Shown in pieces: positions 45,759 to 55,936 of a DNA stretch of 64,000 nucleotides; the first letter of the stretch is position 1; every line of letters starts with the position of its first letter. Location of the stretch: contig NZ_BAAAWU010000001.1 of assembly GCF_039535235.1 (NCBI RefSeq), positions 744,001-808,000 of the forward strand, given 5' to 3'. Source of the stretch: Streptomyces roseoviridis (GTDB lineage: Bacteria; Actinomycetota; Actinomycetes; Streptomycetales; Streptomycetaceae). Position numbers and translations under genes: made by a program. Below the pieces are notes generated by a model. That model worked only from the letters and a program-made list of their open reading frames with translations. It was not told the origin of the DNA and made no database searches.

Positions 45759-46837
45759 GCGGCGTCCGGGGTCTCGGTGACCTGCACGGCCGTGTGCTGC
45801 GGCCCGCCGAGCGCGACCTTCAGGGCGCCGGTGTCGCCGGCGCGGGCGAAGACGTCGTACGCCTCCTCCATCTGCCCGAGTTCGAAGCGGTGGGTGACGA
45901 GCTCGGCCGCGGGCAGCCGTCCGGCGGCCATCATGCGCAGCAGCATGGGGGTCGACGAGGTGTCCACGAGGCCGGTGGTGATCGTGACGTCCTTGATCCA
46001 CAGGTCTTCGAGGTGCAGGACCGCGGGCTTCCCGTGCACGCCGATGTTGGCGATCCGCCCGCCGGGCCGGACCATCCGCGTGCACATCTCGAAGGCCTCG
46101 GGCACGCCCACGGCCTCCATGGCGACGTCGGCGCCGAGACCGTCGGTCAGGTCCTCGACGAGCTGTTCCGGACCTTCTTCCGCCGTCACGGTGGCGTCGG
46201 CGCCGAGTGCGCGCGCCGCCGCGAGCCGCGACTCCGCGAGGTCGACGGCGATGATCCGTCCGGGGCTGTAGAGCCGTGCGGTGGCGATGGCGGCGAGGCC
46301 GATGGGGCCCGCGCCGACCACGACGACCGTGTCGGCGGGCTGGACGCGGCCGTTCAGGACGCCCACCTCGTAGGAGGTGGGGAAGATGTCGGCGAGCAGC
46401 ACCGCGTCGTAGCTGTCGACCGCGCTCGGCAGCGGGTGGACGGACAGGTCGGCGAACGGTACGCGGACGTACTCGGCCTGCGTGCCGTCGACCAGGTGGC
46501 CGAGGACCCAGCCGCCCCCGCCACGGCACTGGCCGCAGCGGCCCTCGCGGCAGAAGCGACAGCGGCCGCAGGCGGAGATGCAGGAGATCAGGACGCGGTC
46601 CCCGGGCCGTACCGTGCGGACGTCCCGTCCGGTCTCGACCACCGTGCCGACGGCCTCGTGGCCGAGCACCCGGCCCGGTGTCACCTCCGGCACGTCTCCC
46701 TTGAGGATGTGCAGGTCCGTTCCGCAGATCGTGACGACGTCGACGCGCACGACCGCGTCCCCGGGGTCCTTGACGGCCGGATCGGGTACGTCCCGCCAGA
46801 CGATCCGGCCCGGGCCCTCGAAAACGGCTGCCTTCAT
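45755..46837 (-). CDS. Zinc-dependent alcohol dehydrogenase (threonine/formaldehyde dehydrogenase-like)
   Basis: 360 aa from [20 protein letters not shown] at 46837. The catalytic zinc residues are [16 protein letters not shown] and [14 protein letters not shown], the structural zinc cysteines [15 protein letters not shown], and the NAD fold [14 protein letters not shown]. The substrate region resembles alcohol and threonine dehydrogenases of the TDH group. It heads the coupled HAD-GH65 operon and is divergent from an MBL-fold nuclease across a single dyad. Confidence 0.92.
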   Translation of the reverse strand: MKAAVFEGPGRIVWRDVPDPAVKDPGDAVVRVDVVTICGTDLHILKGDVPEVTPGRVLGHEAVGTVVETGRDVRTVRPGDRVLISCISACGRCRFCREGRCGQCRGGGGWVLGHLVDGTQAEYVRVPFADLSVHPLPSAVDSYDAVLLADIFPTSYEVGVLNGRVQPADTVVVVGAGPIGLAAIATARLYSPGRIIAVDLAESRLAAARALGADATVTAEEGPEQLVEDLTDGLGADVAMEAVGVPEAFEMCTRMVRPGGRIANIGVHGKPAVLHLEDLWIKDVTITTGLVDTSSTPMLLRMMAAGRLPAAELVTHRFELGQMEEAYDVFARAGDTGALKVALGGPQHTAVQVTETPDAA

Positions 46838-46933
46838 GGTGCCCACCCACTTCCTGTCACGCGTGGGGACGTCTTCCTCGTCCAGGCTCGGCCGTCGCGG
46901 CGCGGCGGCGCATGTGCCGACCGGCCCGAGGGA

Positions 46934-46949
46934 AGGGCCGGTCGGGCCC
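46934..46949. promoter_or_regulatory. OsdR-type dyad shared by divergent operons
   Basis: AGGGCC-GGTC-GGGCCC, 97 bases before the dehydrogenase start and 63 bases before the MBL nuclease start. It may serve both directions. Confidence 0.6.
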
Positions 46950-47012
46950 TCCGGTCGAGGAGCGTCCGGGTGCGACGGTGGACACCGGCACACACTCCGA
47001 AAGAGGACGGCG

Positions 47013-48452
47013 ATGTCCGAAACAGACCCGAACCCGGATCCCCTCGCTCCGGCCACCGGTCCGCGACCGGCCCTGCTCAGCTTCCTGGGCGGGGTGGGGA
47101 CGGTCACCGGCAGTAAGTTCCTCGTCGAGAGCGACCATGCGCGCATCCTCCTGGACTGCGGTCTCTTCCAGGGTTTCGCGGACCTGCGCCGGCGCAACTG
47201 GGACCGGTTCGCACGTGACGCCGCCGACATCGACGCCGTGGTCGTCACCCACGCTCATCTGGACCACTGCGGCTATCTGCCGCGCCTCGTCCGTCAGGGC
47301 TTCCGGGGACCGATCCTCACCAGCGCCCCCAGCGCCCGGCTCGCCGGGATCGTGCTGCGCGACAGCGCCCGGCTCCAGATGGAGGCGGCCCGGCACGCCA
47401 ACGAGCACGGCTGGTCGAAGCACCGCCCGGCGAAGCCGCTGTACGACGACTCCGACGTCGACAAGACGCTGGCCTTCCTCGACCCGGTTCCGGTCGGCGA
47501 GGACGTGGAGATCACGGCCGGCACCTGGCTGGCCCTCCACCACGGCGGGCACATCCTCGGCTCGGCCTGGGCCCGCCTGACGCTGGAGGACGGTCACACC
47601 CTGGCCGTCTCGGGTGACCTGGGACGTCCCGGGCACCCTCTCCTGCTGCCGCCGGAGCCGTTCTCGGGCGCCGACGTGCTCCTCATGGAGTCGACGTACG
47701 GCGACCGGCGCCACGACCAGGAGTCGGGACGGTTCGCCTTCGCCGATGTCGTCGCACGGACCGTCGCGCGCGGCGGGACCGTGGTGATCCCCGCCTTCGC
47801 GATCGACCGGACAGAGGTCGTCCTGCACGAACTCGCCCGGCTGCGCGAGACGGGTGTGCTGCCCCGGTCGGTGCCGGTGTACGTGGACAGCCCCATGGCC
47901 CTGGCGGCGCTGGACGTGTACCGGGAGGCCGTACGGGAGCGGTCCGCCGAGCTGCGGCCGGAGATCCTGGACCGGGGCGAGGCCGCGCTGAGCCCGGCCC
48001 CGTTCCTGGCGGCCCGCACGGTCCAGGAGTCCATCGACATCAGCAGCGCCCAAGGCCCCGCCGTCATCGTCTCCTCGGCCGGCATGGCCACCGGAGGCCG
48101 GGTCCTGCACCACCTGCACCGCCTGCTGCCCGACCCGCGCAACGCGGTGGTCGTGGTGGGCTTCGCCGCGGCCGGGACCCGGGCGCGGGACCTGGTGGAC
48201 GGGGCCCGGGTCCTGAAGATGTTCGGCGAGTACGTGCCGGTACGGGCCGAGGTGGCCGACGTGCCGCACTTCTCCGCGCATGCCGACGCGGCCCAGATCG
48301 TCGACTGGCTGCGCGGCGCCCCGGCCCCGCACACCACGTACCTCGTGCACGGCGAACCGGCCGCTTCCGAGGCGTTGCGCGACCGCATCGACCGCGAGCT
48401 GGGCTGGACGGCCGTCGTACCCCGGTCCGGTGAGGCGGTTCTCGTCCGCTGA
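47013..48452 (+). CDS. MBL-fold beta-CASP RNA nuclease
   Basis: 479 aa from the ATG at 47013, six bases after [27 protein letters not shown] and the zinc motif [17 protein letters not shown] open the metallo-beta-lactamase core. [28 protein letters not shown] and [11 protein letters not shown] follow. The beta-CASP insert has [17 protein letters not shown] and [14 protein letters not shown], and motif C is near [15 protein letters not shown]. This is the CPSF-type ribonuclease family. DosR-island homologues suggest mRNA or stable-RNA turnover in stressed cells. It is closed by a strong hairpin. Confidence 0.93.
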   Translation: MSETDPNPDPLAPATGPRPALLSFLGGVGTVTGSKFLVESDHARILLDCGLFQGFADLRRRNWDRFARDAADIDAVVVTHAHLDHCGYLPRLVRQGFRGPILTSAPSARLAGIVLRDSARLQMEAARHANEHGWSKHRPAKPLYDDSDVDKTLAFLDPVPVGEDVEITAGTWLALHHGGHILGSAWARLTLEDGHTLAVSGDLGRPGHPLLLPPEPFSGADVLLMESTYGDRRHDQESGRFAFADVVARTVARGGTVVIPAFAIDRTEVVLHELARLRETGVLPRSVPVYVDSPMALAALDVYREAVRERSAELRPEILDRGEAALSPAPFLAARTVQESIDISSAQGPAVIVSSAGMATGGRVLHHLHRLLPDPRNAVVVVGFAAAGTRARDLVDGARVLKMFGEYVPVRAEVADVPHFSAHADAAQIVDWLRGAPAPHTTYLVHGEPAASEALRDRIDRELGWTAVVPRSGEAVLVR

Positions 48453-48517
48453 CCGGGCCTTTCGCGCCCCGGTCCGTCTGCGCGGCCGTCACGCCTCCGC
48501 CGGCGGTGTGAAGCGGC

Positions 48518-48543
48518 GCGGCCGGCGGATGTCCGCCGGCCGC
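48518..48543. terminator. Hairpin between convergent nuclease and cstR genes
   Basis: GCGGCCGGCGG pairs perfectly with CCGCCGGCCGC across an ATGT loop. It lies between the two convergent 3' ends and probably serves both. Confidence 0.8.
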
Positions 48544-48556
48544 TGTCGTGGTTCAC

Positions 48557-49771
<1,215 letters not shown>

Positions 49772-49775
<4 letters not shown>

Positions 49776-50356
49776 GAGCGGTCCCGCAGCGAGGCGATGA
49801 CGGTGCGGATGTCGGTGCGCGGGCCGCGATTGTAGGGCAGCTTGGACAACAGCATGCCCATGGCGCAGGTGTTGGTCAGTGCGGCGAAGGTCAGCCCCGC
49901 GCCGATGGCAGTACCGATCAGGTGCACGCCCGGCACGAGCACGCCCACGACGCCGGTGACGAGCACGATCGATCCGGCGATCAGGCGGACCTGGCGCTCC
50001 AGGTCCCAGCGCGCCTCGCCGCGAGTGACCGGAGCCCCGGCCATTTCCCAGGCCATCATGCCGCCGTCAAGGACCCGCAGATTCGGCAGACCGGCTTCGG
50101 CGAGCGCCTGCTCGGCCTTGGAGGCGCGGGCGCCCGAGCGGCAGACGAGGACGACGTCCTGGTCGAGGTGGGCGAGGAGCTCGGCGCGGTGCTCACGCAG
50201 GGTGTCCAGCGGAACGTTGTAGGCACCGGGGATGTGGGCGGTTCGGAACTCGCCCGGGGTGCGCACGTCCAGCAGCCGCGGCCCGGCCCCGTCCTTGATG
50301 AGCCCTTGGAGGACAGCAGGGGTGAGGCCGGTGGTGTGGGAGACGTCGGTGGTCAT
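49772..50356 (-). CDS. Rhodanese with C-terminal membrane domain
   Basis: 194 aa from MTTDVSHTTGLTPAVLQGLI at 50356, six bases after GGAG. The rhodanese domain (residues 10-110) has LLDVRTPGEFRTAHIPGAYN and the active cysteine in VVLVCRSGARASKAEQ. Residues 125-180 hold two helices of the DUF2892 type (RLIAGSIVLVTGVVGVLVPG), as in YgaP-type membrane sulfurtransferases. It passes sulfane sulfur near the membrane. It is coupled to the exporter gene and has a degenerate CstR operator upstream. Confidence 0.92.
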
Positions 50357-50383
50357 GAAAACTCCGTCAAGGTGAAGGTTCGA

Positions 50384-50399
50384 ATACGGGGTGGGGTAT
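50384..50399. promoter_or_regulatory. Degenerate CstR operator ahead of the rhodanese gene
   Basis: ATACGGG-GT-GGGGTAT keeps the right arm but has lost the CCCC of the left arm. It is 28 bases before the rhodanese start. Confidence 0.45.
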
Positions 50400-50558
50400 A
50401 TGTGAGACAGCAGAACGAGGCCGTCGCCGGGCTCCGAGGTCTTGTTCAGGCCGCGGAATGTCGTCCCCACCGGCAGATCGGCCGCCCCGCGCGGGCCTGG
50501 CACGGCACAGGCCGGCGGACCGCGCACGGGTCGGTGTCCGTGGGGTCGGCCCTGCCTG

Positions 50559-51944
50559 TCAGGCGGCGGGGGTGTTCGACAGGGCCCAGGCGGCGTAGCC
50601 ACCGAGGATGTCGGAGACGTCGTCGAAGCCGTGGTGGCGCAGCAGGCTCGCGGCGATCGAGGAGCGGTGGCCACCCGCGCAGTGCAGGACCAGGGGCTTC
50701 TCGCGGGGGATCTCGTCCAGGCGGCCGGGCAGCTCGCCCAGCGCGATGTGCAGGGCTCCGTCGATGAAGCCGTGCTCGCCTCGCTCGCCACAGTTGCGGA
50801 CGTCGATGACGACCGGCGGGTTGTCGCCCGCCAGGGCGGCACGGACCTGAGCCGCGGTCAGCCGACTGGCCGGGGTGACCTCCTGGGACATCGCCGTCAG
50901 GGCGTCGTCCGGGGAGCGCAGGTAGCCGGCCACGCGGTCGAAGCCGATCCGGGCCAGGCGAGTGACGATCTCCTCCTCGCGGTTCTGCGGCGCGACCACC
51001 AGCAGGTCGGCATCTGCGGGCAGCACGGTGCCGGCCTGCTCGGCGAACCGTCCGTCTGCCGGGACGTTGATCGCGCCGCGCAGGTGACCGGCGGCGAACT
51101 CCTGCGGATCGCGGGCGTCGACGACCACGGCACCGGAGGCCCGTAGACCGGCGAAGTCGTCGGCGGCAAGGGGGCGGGGGGCGGCGGCCGGGTCGAACAG
51201 TTCCCGCTCCTTGCGGTTGAGCTCGGCGTCGTAGGCGAAGTAGCCGGGAGCGGCGGACTGGCCGGCGGTCACGAGGGCCACGAAATCGGCCTGCGACATG
51301 GGCGCGCACGCATAATTGGTGACCCGCTGCTCGCCGATGGTGGACTGCTTCTCGGCGGACAGGTTCTTGCCGCAGGCGGACCCGGCGCCGTGCGCGGGGA
51401 AGACCCGCACCTCGTCCGGCAGGCCCATCAGCTTGTTCTGCACGCTGTCGTGGAGCATGGCGCCGAGTTCCTCGGCGGTCACGCCGATGGAGGCGAGCAG
51501 GTCGGGGCGGCCCACGTCCCCGATGAAGAGCGCGTCGCCGGTGAGGACGCCGTAGGGGACGGTGTCCGCACCGCGCTCGTAGACCAGCACACTGATCGAT
51601 TCCGGCGTGTGCCCCGGCGTCTCCATGATCTCCAGAGTCACGTCGCCGAGGCTGATCGTCTCCCCCTCGGCGAGCTTGCGGATCGGATACTCGGTCTCGG
51701 CACGCCGGCCGTAGCCGATCCACGCCCCCGTCTCGGCCGCCATCTCCAGGTGACCGGCGACGAAGTCGGCGTGGAAGTGGGTGTTGATGACGCCTACGAC
51801 GGTGAAGCCTCGGGCCTGGGCGTCCGCCAGGTACTCCGAGACGTCCCGGCGGGGATCGACGACCACGGCCCGGCCGGTGGTCTCGTCGGCGATCATGTAC
51901 GACGCCTGGGAGAGGCAGTCGAGGTAGTACTGGGCGAAGAACAC
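50559..51944 (-). CDS. Persulfide dioxygenase-rhodanese fusion (CstB-like)
   Basis: 461 aa from a GTG at 51944 preceded by GGAGG. Residues 1-240 are an ETHE1-type metallo-beta-lactamase fold with the iron site NTHFHADFVAGHLEMA and METPGHTPESISV, and LTGDALFIGDVGRPDL. Two rhodanese domains follow. The first (about 260-345) lacks a cysteine at the active loop (LLVVAPQNREEE), and the second (about 365-455) keeps it (LVLHCAGGHRSS). It oxidises persulfide to sulfite. A perfect operator lies 27-44 bases upstream, so it is probably its own CstR-controlled unit. Confidence 0.94.
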   Translation of the reverse strand: MFFAQYYLDCLSQASYMIADETTGRAVVVDPRRDVSEYLADAQARGFTVVGVINTHFHADFVAGHLEMAAETGAWIGYGRRAETEYPIRKLAEGETISLGDVTLEIMETPGHTPESISVLVYERGADTVPYGVLTGDALFIGDVGRPDLLASIGVTAEELGAMLHDSVQNKLMGLPDEVRVFPAHGAGSACGKNLSAEKQSTIGEQRVTNYACAPMSQADFVALVTAGQSAAPGYFAYDAELNRKERELFDPAAAPRPLAADDFAGLRASGAVVVDARDPQEFAAGHLRGAINVPADGRFAEQAGTVLPADADLLVVAPQNREEEIVTRLARIGFDRVAGYLRSPDDALTAMSQEVTPASRLTAAQVRAALAGDNPPVVIDVRNCGERGEHGFIDGALHIALGELPGRLDEIPREKPLVLHCAGGHRSSIAASLLRHHGFDDVSDILGGYAAWALSNTPAA

Positions 51945-51970
51945 GGGAACCTCCGTGAGAGAGTTGATTC

Positions 51971-51988
51971 AATACCCCGGGGGGTATT
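51971..51988. promoter_or_regulatory. CstR operator ahead of the persulfide dioxygenase
   Basis: AATACCCC-GG-GGGGTATT, perfect 8-bp arms, 27 bases before the dioxygenase start. Confidence 0.8.
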
Positions 51989-52071
51989 AGAGAGGTCAGG
52001 GAGCGGCCCACTCCCACCGCGAGGGCGGCGCGCGAGCGCAGAAGGCCAGACCGATCCGGGGGCGGACCCCG

Positions 52072-52203
52072 TCACCACCGGGCGACCGCCGTCCATCCAG
52101 GCCCGGGGCCCGCTCGACCCTTTTCCGGCTCATGCGCGTCGATGCCGCGAGCGCCGGCACTCCGTACGGCGACAAAGGCGGGCAGGTCTGCTTCACGAAC
52201 CAT
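52072..52203 (-). pseudogene. Decayed rhodanese with intact promoter and ribosome site
   Basis: From the ATG at 52203 (GGAGG ten bases upstream) the frame reads MVREADLPAFVAVRSAGARG, IDAHEPEKGRAGPGPGW and stops after 43 residues. This is the start of a single-domain rhodanese (consensus VDL..F...RA.G..VIDVREP.EY..GH.PGA). The active-site cysteine and the second half are gone. The control region above it looks fully functional. Confidence 0.6.
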
Positions 52204-52220
52204 GGGCGGGATACCTCCAC

Positions 52221-52236
52221 ATACCCCCCGGGGTAT
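52221..52236. promoter_or_regulatory. CstR operator downstream of the bracketed promoter
   Basis: ATACCCC-CC-GGGGTAT, perfect 7-bp arms, positioned at the expected transcription start of the minus-strand promoter at 52247-52276. Confidence 0.8.
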
Positions 52237-52246
52237 TACCCTCTCG

Positions 52247-52276
52247 ACAGTAGGACCCGTCATCGAGCCTTGTCAA
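52247..52276 (-). promoter_or_regulatory. Promoter bracketed by two CstR operators
   Basis: On the minus strand TTGACA (52276-52271) and TACTGT (52252-52247) are 18 bases apart, a good vegetative -35/-10 pair. One operator abuts the -35 and the other covers the start site. Transcription would run into the rhodanese remnant and perhaps on to the dioxygenase. Confidence 0.65.
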
Positions 52277-52293
52277 ATACCCCCTGGGGTATT
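52276..52293. promoter_or_regulatory. CstR operator upstream of the bracketed promoter
   Basis: AATACCCC-CT-GGGGTATT, perfect 8-bp arms, immediately upstream of and touching the TTGACA element. Confidence 0.8.
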
Positions 52294-52390
52294 GACGCTC
52301 CGTGTCGTCCCTGACACCGCCTCCGCACCGGGGCCTGGGAAGCCGGGCCCTCGCACCCCGGCCGGGGAAGGCCGTCCCGGTCCGCCGACC

Positions 52391-52406
52391 CGGGCCTTTC
52401 GGCCCC
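52391..52406. promoter_or_regulatory. OsdR-type dyad ahead of the cNMP-CBS-pncB operon
   Basis: CGGGCC-TTTC-GGCCCC, 75 bases before the ATG at 52481. Confidence 0.6.
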
Positions 52407-52480
52407 CGGTGTGCCCTGGGCGGCCCTGCCGGGGATCGCACGCCGCGCGGGAGTCTGTGAGGGAAGGGCTGGAGGACACC

Positions 52481-52951
52481 ATGACCACCACGCGGACGCT
52501 CCTGAACGAACTCGCTCCCGAGGCGCGGAGGCGGCTCCTGGAGCACTCCCGCCCCGTCCGCTTCCCGGCGGGCACCCGCATCTTCCGCGAGCGGCAGCAC
52601 GCCGACCATTTCTGGATCATCGAAACCGGCAGGGTCGAGCTCGACACGCACGTGCCCGGGCGCCGCAACGCCGCCGTGGACACCTTGGTGGGCGGCTCGC
52701 TCCTCGGCTGCTCCTGGATCATGCCGCCCTACCACTGGCACCTCGGTGCGACCGCGACCACAGAGGTCCAGGCTCTCGAGTTCGACGCGCAGGCCGTACG
52801 CGACCTCTGCGCGTTGGACCCTTCCGTCGGCGAGGCCGTCTTCGGATGCGTCGCGGCGACGATGGCGCGTCGGCTGCTGGCCGCCCGCGGCCGGCTCCTC
52901 GCCGACCTGATGCCGCGCGTCGGCGCGGAACCCCTGGCCTACGCCCGGTGA
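52481..52951 (+). CDS. Cyclic-nucleotide-binding domain protein without DNA-binding domain
   Basis: 156 aa from the ATG at 52481, after GGAGG. It is a single Crp-type beta-roll (residues 15-130: VRFPAGTRIFRERQHADHFW, IIETGRVELDTHVPG, GGSLLGCSWIMPPYHWHLGA) ending in a helix (MARRLLAARGRLLADLM). No helix-turn-helix follows. The phosphate-cassette Arg-Ser/Ala pattern of cAMP binders is not obvious, so the ligand is unclear. It lies 10 bases before a CBS-BON gene, in an operon leading to pncB. It could be a nucleotide-gated partner rather than a transcription factor. Confidence 0.82.
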   Translation: MTTTRTLLNELAPEARRRLLEHSRPVRFPAGTRIFRERQHADHFWIIETGRVELDTHVPGRRNAAVDTLVGGSLLGCSWIMPPYHWHLGATATTEVQALEFDAQAVRDLCALDPSVGEAVFGCVAATMARRLLAARGRLLADLMPRVGAEPLAYAR

Positions 52952-52961
52952 GGAGACAGCC

Positions 52962-53615
52962 ATGACCACCCAGCCCTTCACCGTCGCCGACGTGATGACC
53001 AAGAAGGTCGTCGCGGTCCTGCCCGGAGCGGACTTCAAGGAGATCGTCGCCACGATGCAGCGGTGGAAGGTCACCGCCGTCCCCGTCGTCGAGGGCGAAG
53101 GCCGTGTCGTGGGTGTGGTCTCGGAAGCCGACCTCCTTCTCAAAGAGGAGTTCCACGACCACCGCCTGGGGCTCATGGAGCAGCTGCGCCGGCTCGACGC
53201 CACGGCCAAGGCCGGTTCGCGCCGGGCCGAGGACCTGATGACCTCGCCCGCCGTCACCATCGCGCCCGAGGCGTCCCTGCCGCAGGCCGCGCGCCTCATG
53301 GCCACCCGCCGTGTGAAACGGCTGCCGGTGGTCGACTCCGGCGGCACGATCCAAGGGATCGTCAGCCGGTCCGACCTCCTCAAGGTCTTCCTCCGCCCTG
53401 ACGACGACCTTGCCGCCGAGGTCCGCCGCGACGTCGTCGCGCACCTGTTCCCGGTGTCCGGCCCCCGGGTCGACGTCCGTGTCGAGGCGGGTGTCGTGAC
53501 CCTGTCCGGAGAGGTGCGCGACCCCGCACTCGTCCCCCTCGCGGAACGGCTTGCCCGGGCCGTCGAAGGGGTCGTGGACGTGCGCTGCGAGCTCACCGCC
53601 CGGAACGGGACGTAG
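52962..53615 (+). CDS. CBS-pair protein with BON domain
   Basis: 217 aa starting MTTQPFTVADVMTKKVVAVL, with GAGGAG upstream. CBS 1 covers residues 8-60 (WKVTAVPVVEGEGRVVG) and CBS 2 about 90-150 ([37 protein letters not shown]). The C-terminal BON domain is VDVRVEAGVVTLSGEVRDPA, AVEGVVDVRCEL. It is close in order and sequence to the protein at 33924. It sits between the cNMP-binding gene and pncB, which begins two bases after its stop. Confidence 0.9.
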   Translation: MTTQPFTVADVMTKKVVAVLPGADFKEIVATMQRWKVTAVPVVEGEGRVVGVVSEADLLLKEEFHDHRLGLMEQLRRLDATAKAGSRRAEDLMTSPAVTIAPEASLPQAARLMATRRVKRLPVVDSGGTIQGIVSRSDLLKVFLRPDDDLAAEVRRDVVAHLFPVSGPRVDVRVEAGVVTLSGEVRDPALVPLAERLARAVEGVVDVRCELTARNGT

Positions 53616-53617
53616 CC

Positions 53618-54982
53618 GTGTCCGAGGTGACGGCCACCGACCTGTACGAGGTCACGATGGCGCTCTCGTACCTGCGGGAGGACAAGCGGGCACCGGCCAC
53701 CTTCGACCTCTTCGTCAGGGATCTTCCGCCGGGCCGGGGATTCCTCGTCGCCGCGGGGCTCGAACCGGCCCTGGACTACCTCTCACGCTTCCGGGTGGGC
53801 CGCGGGGATGTCGAGGAGTTCGCCGAGGCGCTGAAGCGTCCGGTGGAGGACCTGGCACCGCTGCACGGGCTGTCCTTCGACGGGCAGGTCCGCGCCGTGC
53901 CCGAAGGGCGCCTCGTCCTCGCCGGCGAGCCACTCGTGGAGGTCACGGCGCCGCTGCCGCAGGCGCAGCTCGTGGAGACGTACCTGCTGTCCCTCCTGTG
54001 CCATCAGACGGCTGTCGCCTCCAAAGCGGCACGCTGCGTCCTCGCCGCCGGCGGGCGGCCGCTCGTGGACTTCTCCCTGCGCCGCACGCACGGGCCGGAG
54101 GCGGGCATGCAGGCGGCACGCCTGTGCGCGCTCGTCGGCTTCGCCGGCACCAGCAACGTCGCCGCCGCCCACCGGTACGGCATCCCCGCCGCCGGGACGA
54201 TGGCCCATGCGTACATCGAGACCTTCGCCTCGGAGGAACAGGCGTTCCGAGCCTTCGCCCGCAGCCATCCCGGCCCGGTGACCTTCCTGGTCGACACCTA
54301 CGACACCGGCCGTGGTGTGGCCACCGCGGCCCGCGTGTTCAAGGACCTGGGGCTCGGCCCGGGGTGCGGCGTCCGTCTGGACAGCGGGGATCTGGGCGCG
54401 CTCGCTCGCCGGGCCCGTACGGCCCTCGACGACGCGGGGCTGGGGACCGTGCGCATCATCGCGAGCGGCGGTCTGGACGAGTACGGCGTCGACCGGCTCG
54501 TACGCGACGGGGCACCGATCGACGTGTTCGCCGTGGGGACCAAGGTCGGCACGGCCGCCGACGCCCCGTACCTGGACACCGCGTACAAGCTGGTCGAGTA
54601 CGACGACCGCCCCGTCATGAAGCTCTCCTCCACGAAGGTGTCCGCCCCCGGCCGGAAGCAGGTCTTCCGAGGCCCCGGTCTCCGTGACGTCATCGGCCTC
54701 GCGGACGAGGAACCGCCCGCGGGTACGGAGCCCCTGCTGCGGACCGTGATGCGCGACGGGCGGCGTACGGGGCCGCCCGACGACCTGGCTGCCGCCCGCG
54801 CCCGCTTCGAGGCCGACGTCGCGGAGGTTCCGGACGAGGCCAGGAGGATCGGGCAGCCGGTTCCGCCCCGGCCCGCGGTGTCGGCCCGGCTGGCGGCCCT
54901 GACCGCGTCCGTACGCCGTGGGATCGAGGAGCGCATACGGGAAGGCGACGGGCGACGAGGCACCGCGGCGTCGCGCATCTGA
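53618..54982 (+). CDS. pncB: Nicotinate phosphoribosyltransferase
   Basis: 454 aa from the GTG at 53618, almost abutting the CBS-BON gene. The start VTATDLYEVTMALSYLREDK is the usual substrate-tunnel helix. Then come FDLFVRDLPPGRGFLVAAGL, DFSLRRTHGPEAGMQAARLC, FAGTSNVAAAHRYGIPAAGT and the PRPP region GVRLDSGDLGALA and ASGGLDEYGVDRL. It makes nicotinate mononucleotide from nicotinate for NAD salvage. The mycobacterial DosR regulon also carries a second copy (pncB2), consistent with a dormancy role. Confidence 0.93.
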   Translation: MSEVTATDLYEVTMALSYLREDKRAPATFDLFVRDLPPGRGFLVAAGLEPALDYLSRFRVGRGDVEEFAEALKRPVEDLAPLHGLSFDGQVRAVPEGRLVLAGEPLVEVTAPLPQAQLVETYLLSLLCHQTAVASKAARCVLAAGGRPLVDFSLRRTHGPEAGMQAARLCALVGFAGTSNVAAAHRYGIPAAGTMAHAYIETFASEEQAFRAFARSHPGPVTFLVDTYDTGRGVATAARVFKDLGLGPGCGVRLDSGDLGALARRARTALDDAGLGTVRIIASGGLDEYGVDRLVRDGAPIDVFAVGTKVGTAADAPYLDTAYKLVEYDDRPVMKLSSTKVSAPGRKQVFRGPGLRDVIGLADEEPPAGTEPLLRTVMRDGRRTGPPDDLAAARARFEADVAEVPDEARRIGQPVPPRPAVSARLAALTASVRRGIEERIREGDGRRGTAASRI

Positions 54983-55006
54983 AGACACCGGACACGATCA
55001 GCAGCG

Positions 55007-55858
55007 TCATTCCGCTGCCAACGGTGACCGGCCCAGGAGCACGATGCCGGTCAGGGCCGCCGCCGCTCCCGCCATCTGTACCGTCAGCGCCCCGGCCGTG
55101 AGGGCGAGCTGTTCGCCGAAGACGGCTACACCGATGGCCACGGCACCGATCGGTTCGAGCGTGTCGATGACGGGCAGGGCGATGGCCAGGGAGCCCGCCT
55201 GAAAAGCGCTCTGTGACAGGACGAGACTCGTCACTCCGACGGCCACCAGGGCGTACGGCTCCCAGTGGAAGAGCGCTCCGAGACCGTCCGCCCTGAACCG
55301 ACCGGCCGTGCTCTTGGTCAGGCCGTCGAGAAGAGCCAGCGTCAAGGCGGCGCAGACGGCGTACGAGGCCGTCCGCACCCGCCCTGGCCGGCTCGCTCCC
55401 AGGGGTGCCAGCAGGAACACCGCGCCGGCGAAGGCCGCGAACGCCGGTGCCCAGTCACGCACCGTCGCGACGGAGCTCGCGGGAGAGTGCGGGAGGACCG
55501 TCAGGAACACGGCCACTCCCCCCGCTGTGCAGATCATCCCGGCCGCCTCGACACGGGTCAGCGGCTCCCTGCGCCGCCGGGCCAGCAGCGGCAAGGCGAA
55601 CAGGAGATCCATCGCGGCCAGCGGCAGCACCAGGACCAGCGGCCCGAAGGCCAGCGCGAGCGCCAGGAACGCGAACGAGGAGACGGACAGCGCCGTCCCC
55701 GCCACCCACATCGGCCGACGCGCCAGGTCGAACAGAAGCCGAGGGTGCAGCGCCTTGCGTGCGGATGTCTGTCGCGCCGCCTGGTGTTGGAGCACCGACC
55801 CGACACCGAAGCACACGGCGGACAGCAGAGCGCTCAGCACCGCCACCGCAGTGTTCAT
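55007..55858 (-). CDS. DMT-superfamily (EamA-like) membrane transporter
   Basis: 283 aa, with about nine or ten hydrophobic helices. MNTAVAVLSALLSAVCFGVG and LQHQAARQTSARKAL begin it. LVLVLPLAAMDLLFALPLLA and SLAIALPVIDTLEPIGAVAI mark the two EamA repeats, the latter with the usual PV..T..P...I pattern. The substrate is unknown. It is convergent with pncB, 24 bases apart, and has no dyad that I can see, so it may not belong to the regulon. Confidence 0.85.
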   Translation of the reverse strand: MNTAVAVLSALLSAVCFGVGSVLQHQAARQTSARKALHPRLLFDLARRPMWVAGTALSVSSFAFLALALAFGPLVLVLPLAAMDLLFALPLLARRRREPLTRVEAAGMICTAGGVAVFLTVLPHSPASSVATVRDWAPAFAAFAGAVFLLAPLGASRPGRVRTASYAVCAALTLALLDGLTKSTAGRFRADGLGALFHWEPYALVAVGVTSLVLSQSAFQAGSLAIALPVIDTLEPIGAVAIGVAVFGEQLALTAGALTVQMAGAAAALTGIVLLGRSPLAAE

Positions 55859-55936
55859 GACCCCAGGATCCCCGCCACTGCCCCGTGGTTCGGCTTTCGA
55901 CGCGCGAGGGGGAGCGCGAGCGGCACGGGCGCCTCG

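Noticed and set aside
52221-52293. Reading the ATACCCC sites as copper-type CsoR operators
   Set aside because: The motif alone fits both, but the local repressor lacks the copper histidine and the neighbours are persulfide enzymes, with no copper ATPase or chaperone.
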